Shown here: positions 54,516 to 62,599 of the stretch, piece after piece
Layout of the letters: every line of letters starts with the position of its first letter
How positions within the stretch are numbered: the first letter of the stretch is position 1
Assembly (NCBI RefSeq): GCF_016313185.1
Contig: NZ_CP066218.1
Span: 5,146,001 to 5,210,000 of the forward strand
Reading direction: 5' to 3'
Origin: Mycolicibacterium baixiangningiae
Lineage (GTDB): Bacteria; Actinomycetota; Actinomycetes; Mycobacteriales; Mycobacteriaceae
DNA length: 64,000 nt
Program-made: the position numbers and the translations under genes
Notes under the pieces: generated by a model
Told to the model about the DNA's origin: nothing
Seen by the model: only the letters and a program-made list of their open reading frames with translations
The model's database searches: none

Positions 54516-55277
54516 TCAGCCCACCCCGGGCGCGGGGACACCCGGTGCGGGCGCCTGGCCGGGCGGCGCGGCCGGGGCCAGGATGAACGGCACCGGCGAG
54601 GACCGCAGATTGCCCAGCTGGACGATCAGGTTGTAGGTGCCCGCGCCGATCGGCTGACGGGGCAGCGGGCACTGCGGTGCCGAACCCATCCCCGTCCACG
54701 TCACCTCGGTGGTGACCTGCTCACCCGGGGCGAACGTCTTGACCAGCGTCTCGTTCGACGGCGCGCAATCGAGGTTCGACCACAGGCGGGTGTTGTCCAG
54801 CGAGTACACGTAGGCCGCCAGCACGGCGGCACCGACGTCACGCTTGCAGGCGACCAGGCCGATGTTGGTCACGACCATCGTGAACTTCGGCTGATCGCCG
54901 ACGACGTAGCCGGGCTGACTGGTGATGCCCTTGACCGCGAGCGTCGAGTCCGGGCAGTCGTCGCCCTCCTGCAGTACCGGCGGAGGCGCGACGGCCGCGG
55001 TGGGCGTCGGAGTGGGCGGCGGGGCCTGCGCGGGCGGCGGCACGATCGGGGTCTTCACCTCGGGGTTCTCCCCGGGCAGCGGAGTCGGCGCCGCTTCGGC
55101 GGTCCCCGCCGACTGCTGGTCGGCGTTCTTGTTGTCCGCGCCGGAACCTCCTGACACCACCATCACCACCACGGCGGCGACGATGCCGATGACGACCACC
55201 GCGATGCCAATCGCCAGCGCGCGGCGTCGCCAATAGATCTGGGTCGGCAGCGGGCCTTGCGGTTCGAGATCCAGCAC
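54516..55277 (-). CDS. Membrane-anchored Pro-rich protein (Rv3587c-like)
   Basis: A 253-residue protein: short cytoplasmic end, one membrane segment at about residues 22-42 (AIGIAVVVIGIVAAVVVMVV), a Pro/Thr-rich linker to about residue 100, and an extracytoplasmic beta-sandwich-like domain with four cysteines (DDCPDS, ACKRD, DCAPS, QCPLP), likely two disulfides, ending in a Pro/Gly tail. Leaderless GTG start (TACCGT six nt upstream). Position equals Rv3587c. Function unknown. Confidence 0.82.
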   Translation of the reverse strand: MLDLEPQGPLPTQIYWRRRALAIGIAVVVIGIVAAVVVMVVSGGSGADNKNADQQSAGTAEAAPTPLPGENPEVKTPIVPPPAQAPPPTPTPTAAVAPPPVLQEGDDCPDSTLAVKGITSQPGYVVGDQPKFTMVVTNIGLVACKRDVGAAVLAAYVYSLDNTRLWSNLDCAPSNETLVKTFAPGEQVTTEVTWTGMGSAPQCPLPRQPIGAGTYNLIVQLGNLRSSPVPFILAPAAPPGQAPAPGVPAPGVG

Positions 55278-55283
55278 ATGACC

Positions 55284-55289
55284 ACGGTA
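55284..55289 (-). promoter_or_regulatory. -10 element of the Rv3587c-like gene (leaderless)
   Basis: TACCGT on the minus strand, 6 nt, GTG at 55277; the same hexamer and spacing as radA. Confidence 0.55.
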
Positions 55290-55335
55290 AAGCCCGGTCA
55301 GGCTCAGTCGCCCGAGGTGACCCGGCGTGTCGCGC

Positions 55336-55956
55336 TCAGGCTTCGCCGATGTCTCCCAGGTGGTCCCGCAGGGCGATCTGCCCGTCGGCCAGGTGGTAGG
55401 TCACACCGGCGATCGCGACGGTGCCCGCTGCGATGCGTTCGTTGATCGCGGTGGACCGCTCCCGCAGCTGCACCACGGTCTCGTTGACGTGGCGGGCCTC
55501 GAATTCGTCGACGCGTGTGAGCCCCTCGCGACGGCCGTGCAGGATCGACGGCGTCACCCGCTCGACCACGTCACGCACGTACCCGCCGGGCACCGCGCCG
55601 TCGTCGAGGGCCGCCAGTGTGGCCTTGACCGCGCCGCAGCTGTCGTGGCCGAGCACCACGATCAGCGGCACGTCGAGCACGGTGACCGCGTATTCGATGG
55701 AACCCAGCACCGCGGAGTCGATGACGTGACCCGCGGTCCGCACCACGAACATGTCGCCGAGACCCTGGTCGAAGATGATCTCGGCGGCGACGCGGCTGTC
55801 GGCGCAACCGAACACCACCGCGGTGGGCCGTTGCCCCTCGGCCAGCCGGGCGCGGTCCTCGATACCCTGACTCGGGTGCTCGGGCTGACCGGCCACGAAG
55901 CGGTCGTTACCCTCTCTGAGTGCCTTCCATGCGGTCACCGGACTGGTATTTGGCAT
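55336..55956 (-). CDS. canB: Beta-class carbonic anhydrase
   Basis: A 206-residue beta carbonic anhydrase. Zinc ligands are visible as FGCADSRV (Cys, Asp pair) near residue 50 and LGHDSCGAV (His, Cys) near residue 107. It interconverts CO2 and bicarbonate. The ATG at 55956 gives the MPNTSPVTAWKALREGN start of Rv3588c (mtCA2). Longer frames run through mutY and are shadow. Start codon overlaps, on the other strand, an in-frame ATG of mutY. Confidence 0.94.
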   Translation of the reverse strand: MPNTSPVTAWKALREGNDRFVAGQPEHPSQGIEDRARLAEGQRPTAVVFGCADSRVAAEIIFDQGLGDMFVVRTAGHVIDSAVLGSIEYAVTVLDVPLIVVLGHDSCGAVKATLAALDDGAVPGGYVRDVVERVTPSILHGRREGLTRVDEFEARHVNETVVQLRERSTAINERIAAGTVAIAGVTYHLADGQIALRDHLGDIGEA

Positions 55957-55984
55957 GCCGACCATTGTGCCCCAGCGGTGGTCG

Positions 55985-56851
55985 ATGATCGATCCCACCG
56001 AGCTGTTGGTGTGGTATGACCGCGAACAGCGGGACCTGCCGTGGCGTCGCCCCGGCGTGACACCGTGGCAGATCCTGGTCAGCGAGTTCATGTTGCAGCA
56101 GACGCCGGTCGCCCGCGTCGAGCCGATCTGGCTGAGCTGGATCGCGCGCTGGCCGACGCCGTCGGCGACCGCGGCCGCAGGCGCCGCCGACGTGTTGCGC
56201 GCGTGGGGCAAGCTCGGATATCCGCGCCGCGCGAAGCGGTTGCACGAATGCGCGACGGTGATCGCGGCCGACTACGGCGACGAGGTGCCGTCGGACGTCG
56301 ACGTGCTGCTCACCCTGCCGGGCATCGGTGCCTACACGGCCAGAGCCGTGGCCTGTTTCGCCTACCGGCAGCGGGTTCCGGTGGTGGACACGAACGTCCG
56401 CCGGGTGGTCGCCCGAGCGGTGCACGGGCGCGCCGACAGCGCGGCCAGCAGTCGCGATCTGGGCGACGTCGCGGCCCTGCTGCCGGAAGGGCCTGACGCA
56501 CCGCGGTTCTCGGTCGCGGTGATGGAGCTCGGGGCGACGGTGTGCGTGGCCCGGGCGCCGCGATGCGGGCTGTGCCCGCTGAGCGGCTGCACGTGGCGTT
56601 CACTCGGATATCCGGCGGCGACCGCCCCGCCCCGGCGGGCGCAGCGCTACGCGGGCACCGACCGGCAGGTCCGCGGCAGGCTACTGGATGTGCTGCGCGG
56701 CAGTGAGTCACCCGTCACACGTGCCGAACTCGATGTCGCATGGCTGACAGATCCGGCGCAGCGCGACCGCGCCCTGGATTCGCTGCTGGTCGACGGCTTG
56801 ATCGAGCAGACGACCGACGGCCGCTTCGCCCTCGCGGGAGAAGGCGCGTGA
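55985..56851 (+). CDS. mutY: MutY, adenine DNA glycosylase
   Basis: A 288-residue A/G-specific glycosylase. Catalytic Glu in ILVSEFMLQQTPV near residue 35, helix-hairpin-helix LPGIGAYTARAV near residue 107, catalytic Asp in VVDTNVRRVV near residue 130 and a 4Fe-4S cluster loop with cysteines in VCVARAPRCGLCPLSGC near 182-198. Removes A opposite 8-oxoG. Start 55985 (ATG with GGTGG before) is preferred; ATG 55955, overlapping the canB start codon, is an alternative matching the M. tuberculosis annotation more closely. Equals Rv3589. Confidence 0.92.
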   Translation: MIDPTELLVWYDREQRDLPWRRPGVTPWQILVSEFMLQQTPVARVEPIWLSWIARWPTPSATAAAGAADVLRAWGKLGYPRRAKRLHECATVIAADYGDEVPSDVDVLLTLPGIGAYTARAVACFAYRQRVPVVDTNVRRVVARAVHGRADSAASSRDLGDVAALLPEGPDAPRFSVAVMELGATVCVARAPRCGLCPLSGCTWRSLGYPAATAPPRRAQRYAGTDRQVRGRLLDVLRGSESPVTRAELDVAWLTDPAQRDRALDSLLVDGLIEQTTDGRFALAGEGA

Positions 56852-56898
56852 ACGCTGCCGTACCACGCGGTCGCACACCCATTGACGCGTCTGCGGGA

Positions 56899-56904
56899 TA
56901 ACGT
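56899..56904 (+). promoter_or_regulatory. -10 element of the GGDEF-EAL gene (leaderless)
   Basis: TAACGT, 6 nt, ATG at 56911; no ribosome-binding site. Confidence 0.6.
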
Positions 56905-56910
56905 GAGCAC

Positions 56911-58788
56911 ATGACGCGGAGCCTGGATCAGGTCGTCACCGCGGCGGCGGCGGAGTTGATGGCGGCCACCGCGACCAACGTGATCGCCAGCTGCACCCGG
57001 GTACTCGCCGACGTCGTCGACCATCTGGGCGTCGACTTCAGCTTCCTGCGTCACAACGACCACACCATCAAGGCCACCAAGCTGGTCGCCGAATGGCCCA
57101 TCCGCGACTACATTCCGGACCCCGACCCGATCGGGGTGATCTACTTCTCCGAGGCCGACCCCATCTTCCGGCAGGCCGAATACCTCAAGAAACCGCTGAT
57201 CGTGCGTCCCGAGCCCGACAACGACGACTACCAGCGGCGCATCGAAGAGGGCCGGGGACTGCCTTCGGTGTCGATGGCCTGCGTCCCGCTGCTATCCGGT
57301 GAGATCACCTCGGGCATCCTCGGCTTCATCAAGGTCGGTGACCGCGAGTGGACCACCGAGGAGCAGAACGCGCTGCAGACGATCGCGACGTTGTTCGCCC
57401 AGTTGCAGGCCCGCATCGCCGCCGAAGAGCAACTCCAGTACCTCGCCGAGCACGACGACCTGTCCGGACTGCTCAACCGCCGGGCGCTGATGGCCCACCT
57501 CGACCAGAGGCTCGCCGACGGTGAACCCGGTCCGGTGTCGGTGCTCTTCCTCGACCTCGACCGGCTCAAGACCGTCAACGACTATCTGGGGCACAATGCC
57601 GGCGACCAGTTCATCAAGATGTTCGCCGAACGGTTGAAGGCGGGCACCGAGAATCCGGCGGCGATCGCCCGTGTCGGCGGTGACGAGTTCGTGGTCGTGC
57701 CCGACGGGCCGATAGACATCGCCACCGCCGAGAGTTTCGCCCGCCGACTCCAGACCTGGCTGCAGCGCAGAGTGGTGATCGACGGCGAAATGCTGGCCCG
57801 CACAGTCAGCATCGGCGTGGCGGTCGGTGCGCCCGGCCACGACTCCACGTCGGATCTGCTCCGCCGCGCCGATCAGGCGGCGCTGTCGGCGAAGAGTGCC
57901 GGTGGCAGCATGACCGCGGTGTTCACCACCGAGATGGCCTCACAGCACGCCATCCGCAACGACATCGAATTGCACCTCGAAGGGGTCATCGACGACGCCG
58001 GCAGCGCGCTGGTGCTCCACTACCTGCCCGAGGTCGACATGCGCACCGGGGAGGTGCTCGGCACCGAGGCCCTGGTCCGCTGGCGGCACCCCACCCGCGG
58101 ACTGCTGCTGCCCGAATCGTTCATCGGGGTGGCCGAATCCATCAACCTCGCAGGCAAACTCGGCCGGCTGGTGATGCGGTCGGCATGCGCGGACTTCGCC
58201 CGCTGGCGGTCCCGGCGGACCGCCGAAGACGCGATCCTGCGCATCAACGTCTCCCCAGTGCAATTGGTTTCGGACGGTTTCGCCGCCACGGTCGACGGCA
58301 CCCTTGCCGAGTTCGGGCTCGACGGCTCCGCTGTGTGCCTGGAGATCACCGAGAGCGTGGTCGTCCAGGACATCGAAGCCACCCGGCACACGCTGGCCGC
58401 GCTCAAAGAGGTCGGCGTGCGCATCGCGATCGACGACTTCGGTACGGGCTACAGCGTTCTCACGCACCTGAAGTCGCTGCCGGTCGACACCGTGAAGATC
58501 GACCGCGGCTTCGTCCGCGACCTCGGCGCCAACCCCGGCGACCTCGCGATCGTGCGGGCCATCCTGGCGCTGGCCGACGCGTTCGGCCTCGAGGTGATCG
58601 CCGAGGGCGTCGAAACAGTTGCGGCCGCCAAGACGCTGCTCGAGCTGGGTTGCCCGCGCGCGCAGGGTTTCATGCTCTCCCGTCCGATCGACGCCACGGC
58701 CATGGAGGCATTGTTCCGCCAGGGGCACATCGCGGTGGACGCGCTACACGACACCTCGGCCACCGCCGGGCGCCACGCACCCGAGTGA
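56911..58788 (+). CDS. GAF-GGDEF-EAL c-di-GMP enzyme (DcpA/Rv1354c-like)
   Basis: A 625-residue cytosolic protein. N-terminal GAF-type sensor (about 1-175), GGDEF domain with intact RVGGDEFVVV near residue 255 (active-site signature for c-di-GMP synthesis), and EAL domain with GTEALVRWRHP near residue 384, ITESVVVQD near 483 and IDDFGTGYS near 508 (phosphodiesterase metal ligands). Both activities therefore look possible. Domain order and length equal Rv1354c and M. smegmatis DcpA, which elsewhere in the genome control c-di-GMP. Here it sits after mutY, where M. tuberculosis has other genes. Confidence 0.92.
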   Translation: MTRSLDQVVTAAAAELMAATATNVIASCTRVLADVVDHLGVDFSFLRHNDHTIKATKLVAEWPIRDYIPDPDPIGVIYFSEADPIFRQAEYLKKPLIVRPEPDNDDYQRRIEEGRGLPSVSMACVPLLSGEITSGILGFIKVGDREWTTEEQNALQTIATLFAQLQARIAAEEQLQYLAEHDDLSGLLNRRALMAHLDQRLADGEPGPVSVLFLDLDRLKTVNDYLGHNAGDQFIKMFAERLKAGTENPAAIARVGGDEFVVVPDGPIDIATAESFARRLQTWLQRRVVIDGEMLARTVSIGVAVGAPGHDSTSDLLRRADQAALSAKSAGGSMTAVFTTEMASQHAIRNDIELHLEGVIDDAGSALVLHYLPEVDMRTGEVLGTEALVRWRHPTRGLLLPESFIGVAESINLAGKLGRLVMRSACADFARWRSRRTAEDAILRINVSPVQLVSDGFAATVDGTLAEFGLDGSAVCLEITESVVVQDIEATRHTLAALKEVGVRIAIDDFGTGYSVLTHLKSLPVDTVKIDRGFVRDLGANPGDLAIVRAILALADAFGLEVIAEGVETVAAAKTLLELGCPRAQGFMLSRPIDATAMEALFRQGHIAVDALHDTSATAGRHAPE

Positions 58789-58792
58789 GACC

Positions 58793-59773
58793 TCAGGCGG
58801 TGCGTACAGCCGGGCTGTCACCGCAGCAGAACCGCCTGCGGTAATCAGTGGGCGTCACCCCGATGATGCGGCGGAAGTGGTGGCGCAGCAGGGTGGCCGT
58901 ACCGAAGCCGGACCGTTCGGCGATGCGGTCGATGTCGAGGTCGCTCTCCTCGAGCATCCTGCGCGCGTAGAGCACCCGCTGATCGGTCACCCACTGCATG
59001 GGGGTGGTGCCCGTCTCCTCGACGAATCGGCGGGCGAAGGTGCGCGCGGACATGTTCGCCCGACGCGCCAGCGTGCTCACGGTGTGCGGTTTCTCGAGAT
59101 TGGCGACGATCCAATCCAGGTGCGGTGCAAAGCGTTCCGAGTGCCTGACCGGGATCGGCTGTTCGATGTACTGCCGCTGGCCGCCGTCGCGCTGCGGCGG
59201 CACCACCATCCGGCGGGCGATCTTGTTGGTCACCTCGCTGCCGAGTTCACGCCGCACCAGGTGCAGGCAGGCGTCGATGCCTGCCGCGGTGCCTGCGCTG
59301 GTGATCAGGTTGCCATCGTCGACGAAGAGCACGTTGCGGTCGACCCGCGCGGTGGGGTACATCCGCGCCAGCGCATCGGCGTGCATCCAGTGCGTCGTAC
59401 ACGGCCGCCCGTCGAGCAGACCTGCCGCACCCACGACGAAGGCCCCTGAGCAGACCGACAGGATGATCGATCCGCGGGCCGCCGCGGTGCGCAGCACGTC
59501 CAGCGCCTCGGGCGGATAACCGTTCTTGCCCGAGGCGATGGCGGGCACGGCGACCAGGTCCGCGCCGATGAGATCGTCGAAGTCGTGGTCGGGTGTCAGC
59601 GTCGCCCCGATCGAGGTCGTCACCGCCTTACCCGCCTCCGGTCCGCAGACCTTGAAGTCGAAGTTGGGCACGTCATCGGCGGAGCGGTCGATTCCGAAGA
59701 CCTCGCAGATGACGCCGAACTCGAAAACCGCTAGACCGTCGAGCACCAGTGCCGATACGCTTTTCAACGCCAT
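58793..59773 (-). CDS. GlxA-family transcriptional regulator (DJ-1/PfpI + AraC)
   Basis: A 326-residue regulator: residues about 1-190 form a DJ-1/PfpI-like domain with the cysteine in LSVCSGAFVVGAAGLLDGR near residue 105, and residues about 215-320 form an AraC-type double HTH (VSTLARRANMSARTFARRF and IDRIAERSGFGTATLLRHHF). Such proteins sense small metabolites. ATG placed 6 nt after TAATAT. Ends 4 bp from the GGDEF-EAL stop. Target genes unknown. Confidence 0.87.
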   Translation of the reverse strand: MALKSVSALVLDGLAVFEFGVICEVFGIDRSADDVPNFDFKVCGPEAGKAVTTSIGATLTPDHDFDDLIGADLVAVPAIASGKNGYPPEALDVLRTAAARGSIILSVCSGAFVVGAAGLLDGRPCTTHWMHADALARMYPTARVDRNVLFVDDGNLITSAGTAAGIDACLHLVRRELGSEVTNKIARRMVVPPQRDGGQRQYIEQPIPVRHSERFAPHLDWIVANLEKPHTVSTLARRANMSARTFARRFVEETGTTPMQWVTDQRVLYARRMLEESDLDIDRIAERSGFGTATLLRHHFRRIIGVTPTDYRRRFCCGDSPAVRTA

Positions 59774-59779
59774 GGCAGC

Positions 59780-59785
59780 ATATTA
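59780..59785 (-). promoter_or_regulatory. -10 element of the GlxA-type gene (leaderless)
   Basis: TAATAT on the minus strand, 6 nt, ATG at 59773. Confidence 0.5.
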
Positions 59786-59844
59786 GCTCAAGATGTCAGT
59801 GCTGCCACTGTTGGCGGAATGTGTCTCGTCGAAAGATATCTGCC

Positions 59845-60108
59845 ATGAGTACAGCATTGATCTCCCTCATCGTGATCAGCCCGTTCGCGTTGGGAGCCGC
59901 CATGATCTGGGCGGCCCGCCGTGAAGGGTTGCTGCGTTGGAATCTCGACCAGTTCCGGGTGTGGGCGCCCATGGCGGGTCGATTCGACAGCCGACGGGAC
60001 GAGGACCGCGATTTCTCCCGGGCCCAACACGACCTCGACGCGATCCGCACCCGCTTCGAGGAGCACCCGTCGTGGCCGAGTTCAGGTGTGCTGGGTGAGC
60101 GACGCTAG
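59845..60108 (+). CDS. Small single-pass membrane protein of unknown function
   Basis: An 87-residue protein: N-terminal membrane segment (TALISLIVISPFALGAAMIW) and a charged, amphipathic cytoplasmic part rich in Arg/Asp/Glu. The ATG at 59845 is chosen because the hydrophobic segment begins there; the upstream frame is Cys/Arg rich and unlikely. Its 3' end overlaps by 27 bp the convergent hydrolase gene end. No family recognised. Confidence 0.55.
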   Translation: MSTALISLIVISPFALGAAMIWAARREGLLRWNLDQFRVWAPMAGRFDSRRDEDRDFSRAQHDLDAIRTRFEEHPSWPSSGVLGERR

Positions 60109-60876
60109 GAATGGCTCGACCGCGTCGCGGTACACCTGCGGTCGTTCGTCGTGGATGAGGTGACCCGCGTCGGGAACCTGCAGATATGTTGTGCAGTAAC
60201 CGATTTCGGCCATCCTACGCATCTGGCCCGGCGGCGTGACGGAGTTGCCCGCCTCCAGGAGCAGCGCCGGAACGCGCACCTGCTGCCACTGCTGCCAATA
60301 GTCCCGCAGCCCCCACTCCGCGGCGATGTCGATCCAGTGCCTGCGCCGCCCGTGCAGACGCCACCCGGTGGCGGTCCGGTCGAACGCCTCCAGGAAATAG
60401 CGCCCGGCGATCGGACCGAATTCGGCGAGCACCTGTTCCTCGGTCCCGAACTCGACGGGCAGCGCGTGCAGCCACGGCTCCCACGGTCCGGTGGTGCGAC
60501 CGCGGAAGTCCGGCGCCATGTCCTCCACCACGACCGCGCTGACCAGATCGGGCCGGTGCGCGGCCAGACACCACGCGTGCAGAGCGCCCATCGAATGCCC
60601 GATCAGCACGGCCGGGCGCCCAAGTGCCGCGACCGCGTCACCGAGTTCGCCGACGAAGTGTTCGGTGCTGATCGGATGCGGTTCGGTGACGTCGCGGCCG
60701 CGATGCCACGGCGCGTCGTAGGTGAACACCGTTCCGAGCGCGGTGAGCCACGGCAGCTGACGCCCCCAGGTACTGCCCCGCCCCATCAGCCCGTGCACCA
60801 GCACCAGAGGCGCGCCGTCGCCGCCCCTGGCGATGAGCAGTGGGCGGCCCCGAGCGGTCAACCGTGCGGAGTCCAT
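60082..60876 (-). CDS. Alpha/beta hydrolase (Rv3591c-like)
   Basis: A 264-residue alpha/beta hydrolase: HGLMGRGSTW near residue 29 (oxyanion), nucleophile GHSMGALH near residue 95, likely acid Asp/Glu in LLLEAGNSVTPPG near residue 215 and His in DAGHLIHDERP near residue 242. ATG at 60876; long upstream frames overlap mhuD and are shadow. Position next to mhuD equals Rv3591c. Substrate unknown; no secretion signal. Confidence 0.86.
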   Translation of the reverse strand: MDSARLTARGRPLLIARGGDGAPLVLVHGLMGRGSTWGRQLPWLTALGTVFTYDAPWHRGRDVTEPHPISTEHFVGELGDAVAALGRPAVLIGHSMGALHAWCLAAHRPDLVSAVVVEDMAPDFRGRTTGPWEPWLHALPVEFGTEEQVLAEFGPIAGRYFLEAFDRTATGWRLHGRRRHWIDIAAEWGLRDYWQQWQQVRVPALLLEAGNSVTPPGQMRRMAEIGYCTTYLQVPDAGHLIHDERPQVYRDAVEPFLASLTQHT

Positions 60877-60902
60877 GTGCTCATCTTGCCCAGCCCAACC
60901 GG

Positions 60903-60908
60903 TAGCCT
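60903..60908 (+). promoter_or_regulatory. -10 element of mhuD (leaderless)
   Basis: TAGCCT, 7 nt, ATG at 60916; lies between the divergent hydrolase and mhuD starts, which are only 39 bp apart. Confidence 0.55.
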
Positions 60909-60915
60909 GAACGGC

Positions 60916-61245
60916 ATGCCCAGTCAGAACCCTGTGGTGAAGATCAACGCAATCGAGGTCCCGCCGGACGCCGGTCCGGAACTGGAGAAGCGGTTCGCGC
61001 ACCGCGCCCACGCCGTGGACAACCAGCCCGGATTCCTCGGCTTCCAGCTCCTGCGGCCGGTCAAGGGTGAGAACCGCTACTTCGTCGTCACGCAGTGGGA
61101 GTCCGACGAGGCCTTCCAGGCGTGGGCAACCGGCCCGGCGATCGAGGCGCACAAGGGTCAGGCCGCCAACCCGGTCGCGACCGGTGCCTCCCTGCTGGAG
61201 TTCGAGGTTGTGCTGAACGTTGCCGGGTCCGGCGACAAGGCCTGA
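60916..61245 (+). CDS. mhuD: MhuD, heme-degrading monooxygenase
   Basis: A 109-residue ABM-superfamily protein (INAIEVPPDAGPELEKRF, GFLGFQLLRPV and YFVVTQWESDEAFQAW), with the heme-binding His in GPAIEAHKGQA near residue 79. MhuD (Rv3592) degrades heme to mycobilins and iron without releasing CO. Leaderless ATG. LpqF starts inside its last codons. Confidence 0.92.
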   Translation: MPSQNPVVKINAIEVPPDAGPELEKRFAHRAHAVDNQPGFLGFQLLRPVKGENRYFVVTQWESDEAFQAWATGPAIEAHKGQAANPVATGASLLEFEVVLNVAGSGDKA

Positions 61246-62599
61246 CGCGAGGCGGTATGCGCACCGGGTGACCGGCCTGGTGAGTGCCGCCGCTCTCGTC
61301 GTCTCCCTGACGTCCGGATGCGGTGATACGAGCACCGCGCCGGCCGACGCCGCCTACGGCGCACACATCGGCACGACCACGCCCCAGGGTCTGCGCGCGA
61401 AGCAGACGATGGACATGGTCAATTCCGACTGGCCCATCGGCGACGTCAACGTCCGCACGATGGCTGTCGAGGACCAGGTCGACCACATCATCGACGCGAT
61501 GGGCAACCTGTGGTGGGACCGCCCCATCACCGTCACCGCCGTCGACATCCGCGCGGGCAGCGCGACCCTGCACGTCAAGACGCCCTACGGCGCCGCGCAG
61601 GACATCACACTGCGCACGGACGACAACGGTCTGGTCGACCGGTTCGACGTGGAGCTGCGTCCGCCGGTGATCGAGAAGTGGGCCGACATCGACAAGGTGC
61701 TGGGCGAATCCGGTGCGCGCTACTCGTATCAGGTGTCCAGGGTCGACCGCAGCGGACCGCTCGGGAAGTGCCAACCGGTGGCCGGCACCAACACCGAGAT
61801 GTCGCTGCCGCTGGCGTCGATCTTCAAGCTCTACGTGCTGCTGGCCGTGGCGCACGCCGTCGCGGACGGCACCGTGACCTGGGACGACCAGCTGACCATC
61901 ACCGAGCGCGCGAAAGACGTCGGCTCGGCCGGACTCGAGGAGCTGCCACCGGGTGCGACCGTGTCGGTGCGCTCCGCCGCGCAGCAGATGATCTCTGCCA
62001 GCGACAACATGGCCACCGACCTGCTGATCGGCCGGCTCGGACCGGGTGCGGTGGAGCGCGCGCTGGTCGCGGCCGGCCACCACGATCCCGCCAGCATGAC
62101 GCCGTTCCCGACCATGCACGAACTGTTCTCGGTCGGCTGGGGCGAGCCGGATCTGCGCGAACAGTGGAAGCAGGCCGACCGGCAGGGCCGCGCTGCGCTC
62201 CTCCAGCAGGCCGATACGCGTCCCTACGAGCCCGACCCCACCCGCACGCACACCCCGGCCTCCGGGTACGGCGCCGAGTGGTACGGCAGCGCCTCGGACA
62301 TCTGTCGCGTGCACGCCGCGCTGCAGGACGCGGCCGTCGGCGAAGCGGCACCGGTCAAGGACATCCTCTCCGCCATCCCCGGGGTGGAGTTGGACCGCGC
62401 GAAGTGGCCGTACATCGGCGCGAAGGGCGGCAACCTGCCCGGCGATCTGACGTTCAGCTGGTACGCCGTCGACCACACCGGTCAGGCGTGGGTGGTCAGC
62501 TTCCAGCTCAACTGGCCGCGATACCAGAGCCGGACGGCGGCCAGCTGGCTGCTGGCGATCGTGGGCCAGACGTTCGCGATGGTGCCGGTCGCCGATTAG
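61220..62599 (+). CDS. lpqF: LpqF, lipoprotein with class A beta-lactamase-like fold
   Basis: A 459-residue lipoprotein: basic n-region (RPDARRYAHR), hydrophobic core and lipobox LTSGC. After a linker domain there is a class A serine beta-lactamase/PBP-like domain: SxxK as SIFK near residue 200, SDN near residue 261 and KGG in AKGGNLPGD near residue 401. All three catalytic boxes are present. Start uncertain: TTG 61220 overlaps mhuD by 26 bp and gives a proper n-region; GTG 61268 would remove it. Equals Rv3593. Biological substrate unknown. Confidence 0.85.
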   Translation: MPGPATRPDARRYAHRVTGLVSAAALVVSLTSGCGDTSTAPADAAYGAHIGTTTPQGLRAKQTMDMVNSDWPIGDVNVRTMAVEDQVDHIIDAMGNLWWDRPITVTAVDIRAGSATLHVKTPYGAAQDITLRTDDNGLVDRFDVELRPPVIEKWADIDKVLGESGARYSYQVSRVDRSGPLGKCQPVAGTNTEMSLPLASIFKLYVLLAVAHAVADGTVTWDDQLTITERAKDVGSAGLEELPPGATVSVRSAAQQMISASDNMATDLLIGRLGPGAVERALVAAGHHDPASMTPFPTMHELFSVGWGEPDLREQWKQADRQGRAALLQQADTRPYEPDPTRTHTPASGYGAEWYGSASDICRVHAALQDAAVGEAAPVKDILSAIPGVELDRAKWPYIGAKGGNLPGDLTFSWYAVDHTGQAWVVSFQLNWPRYQSRTAASWLLAIVGQTFAMVPVAD

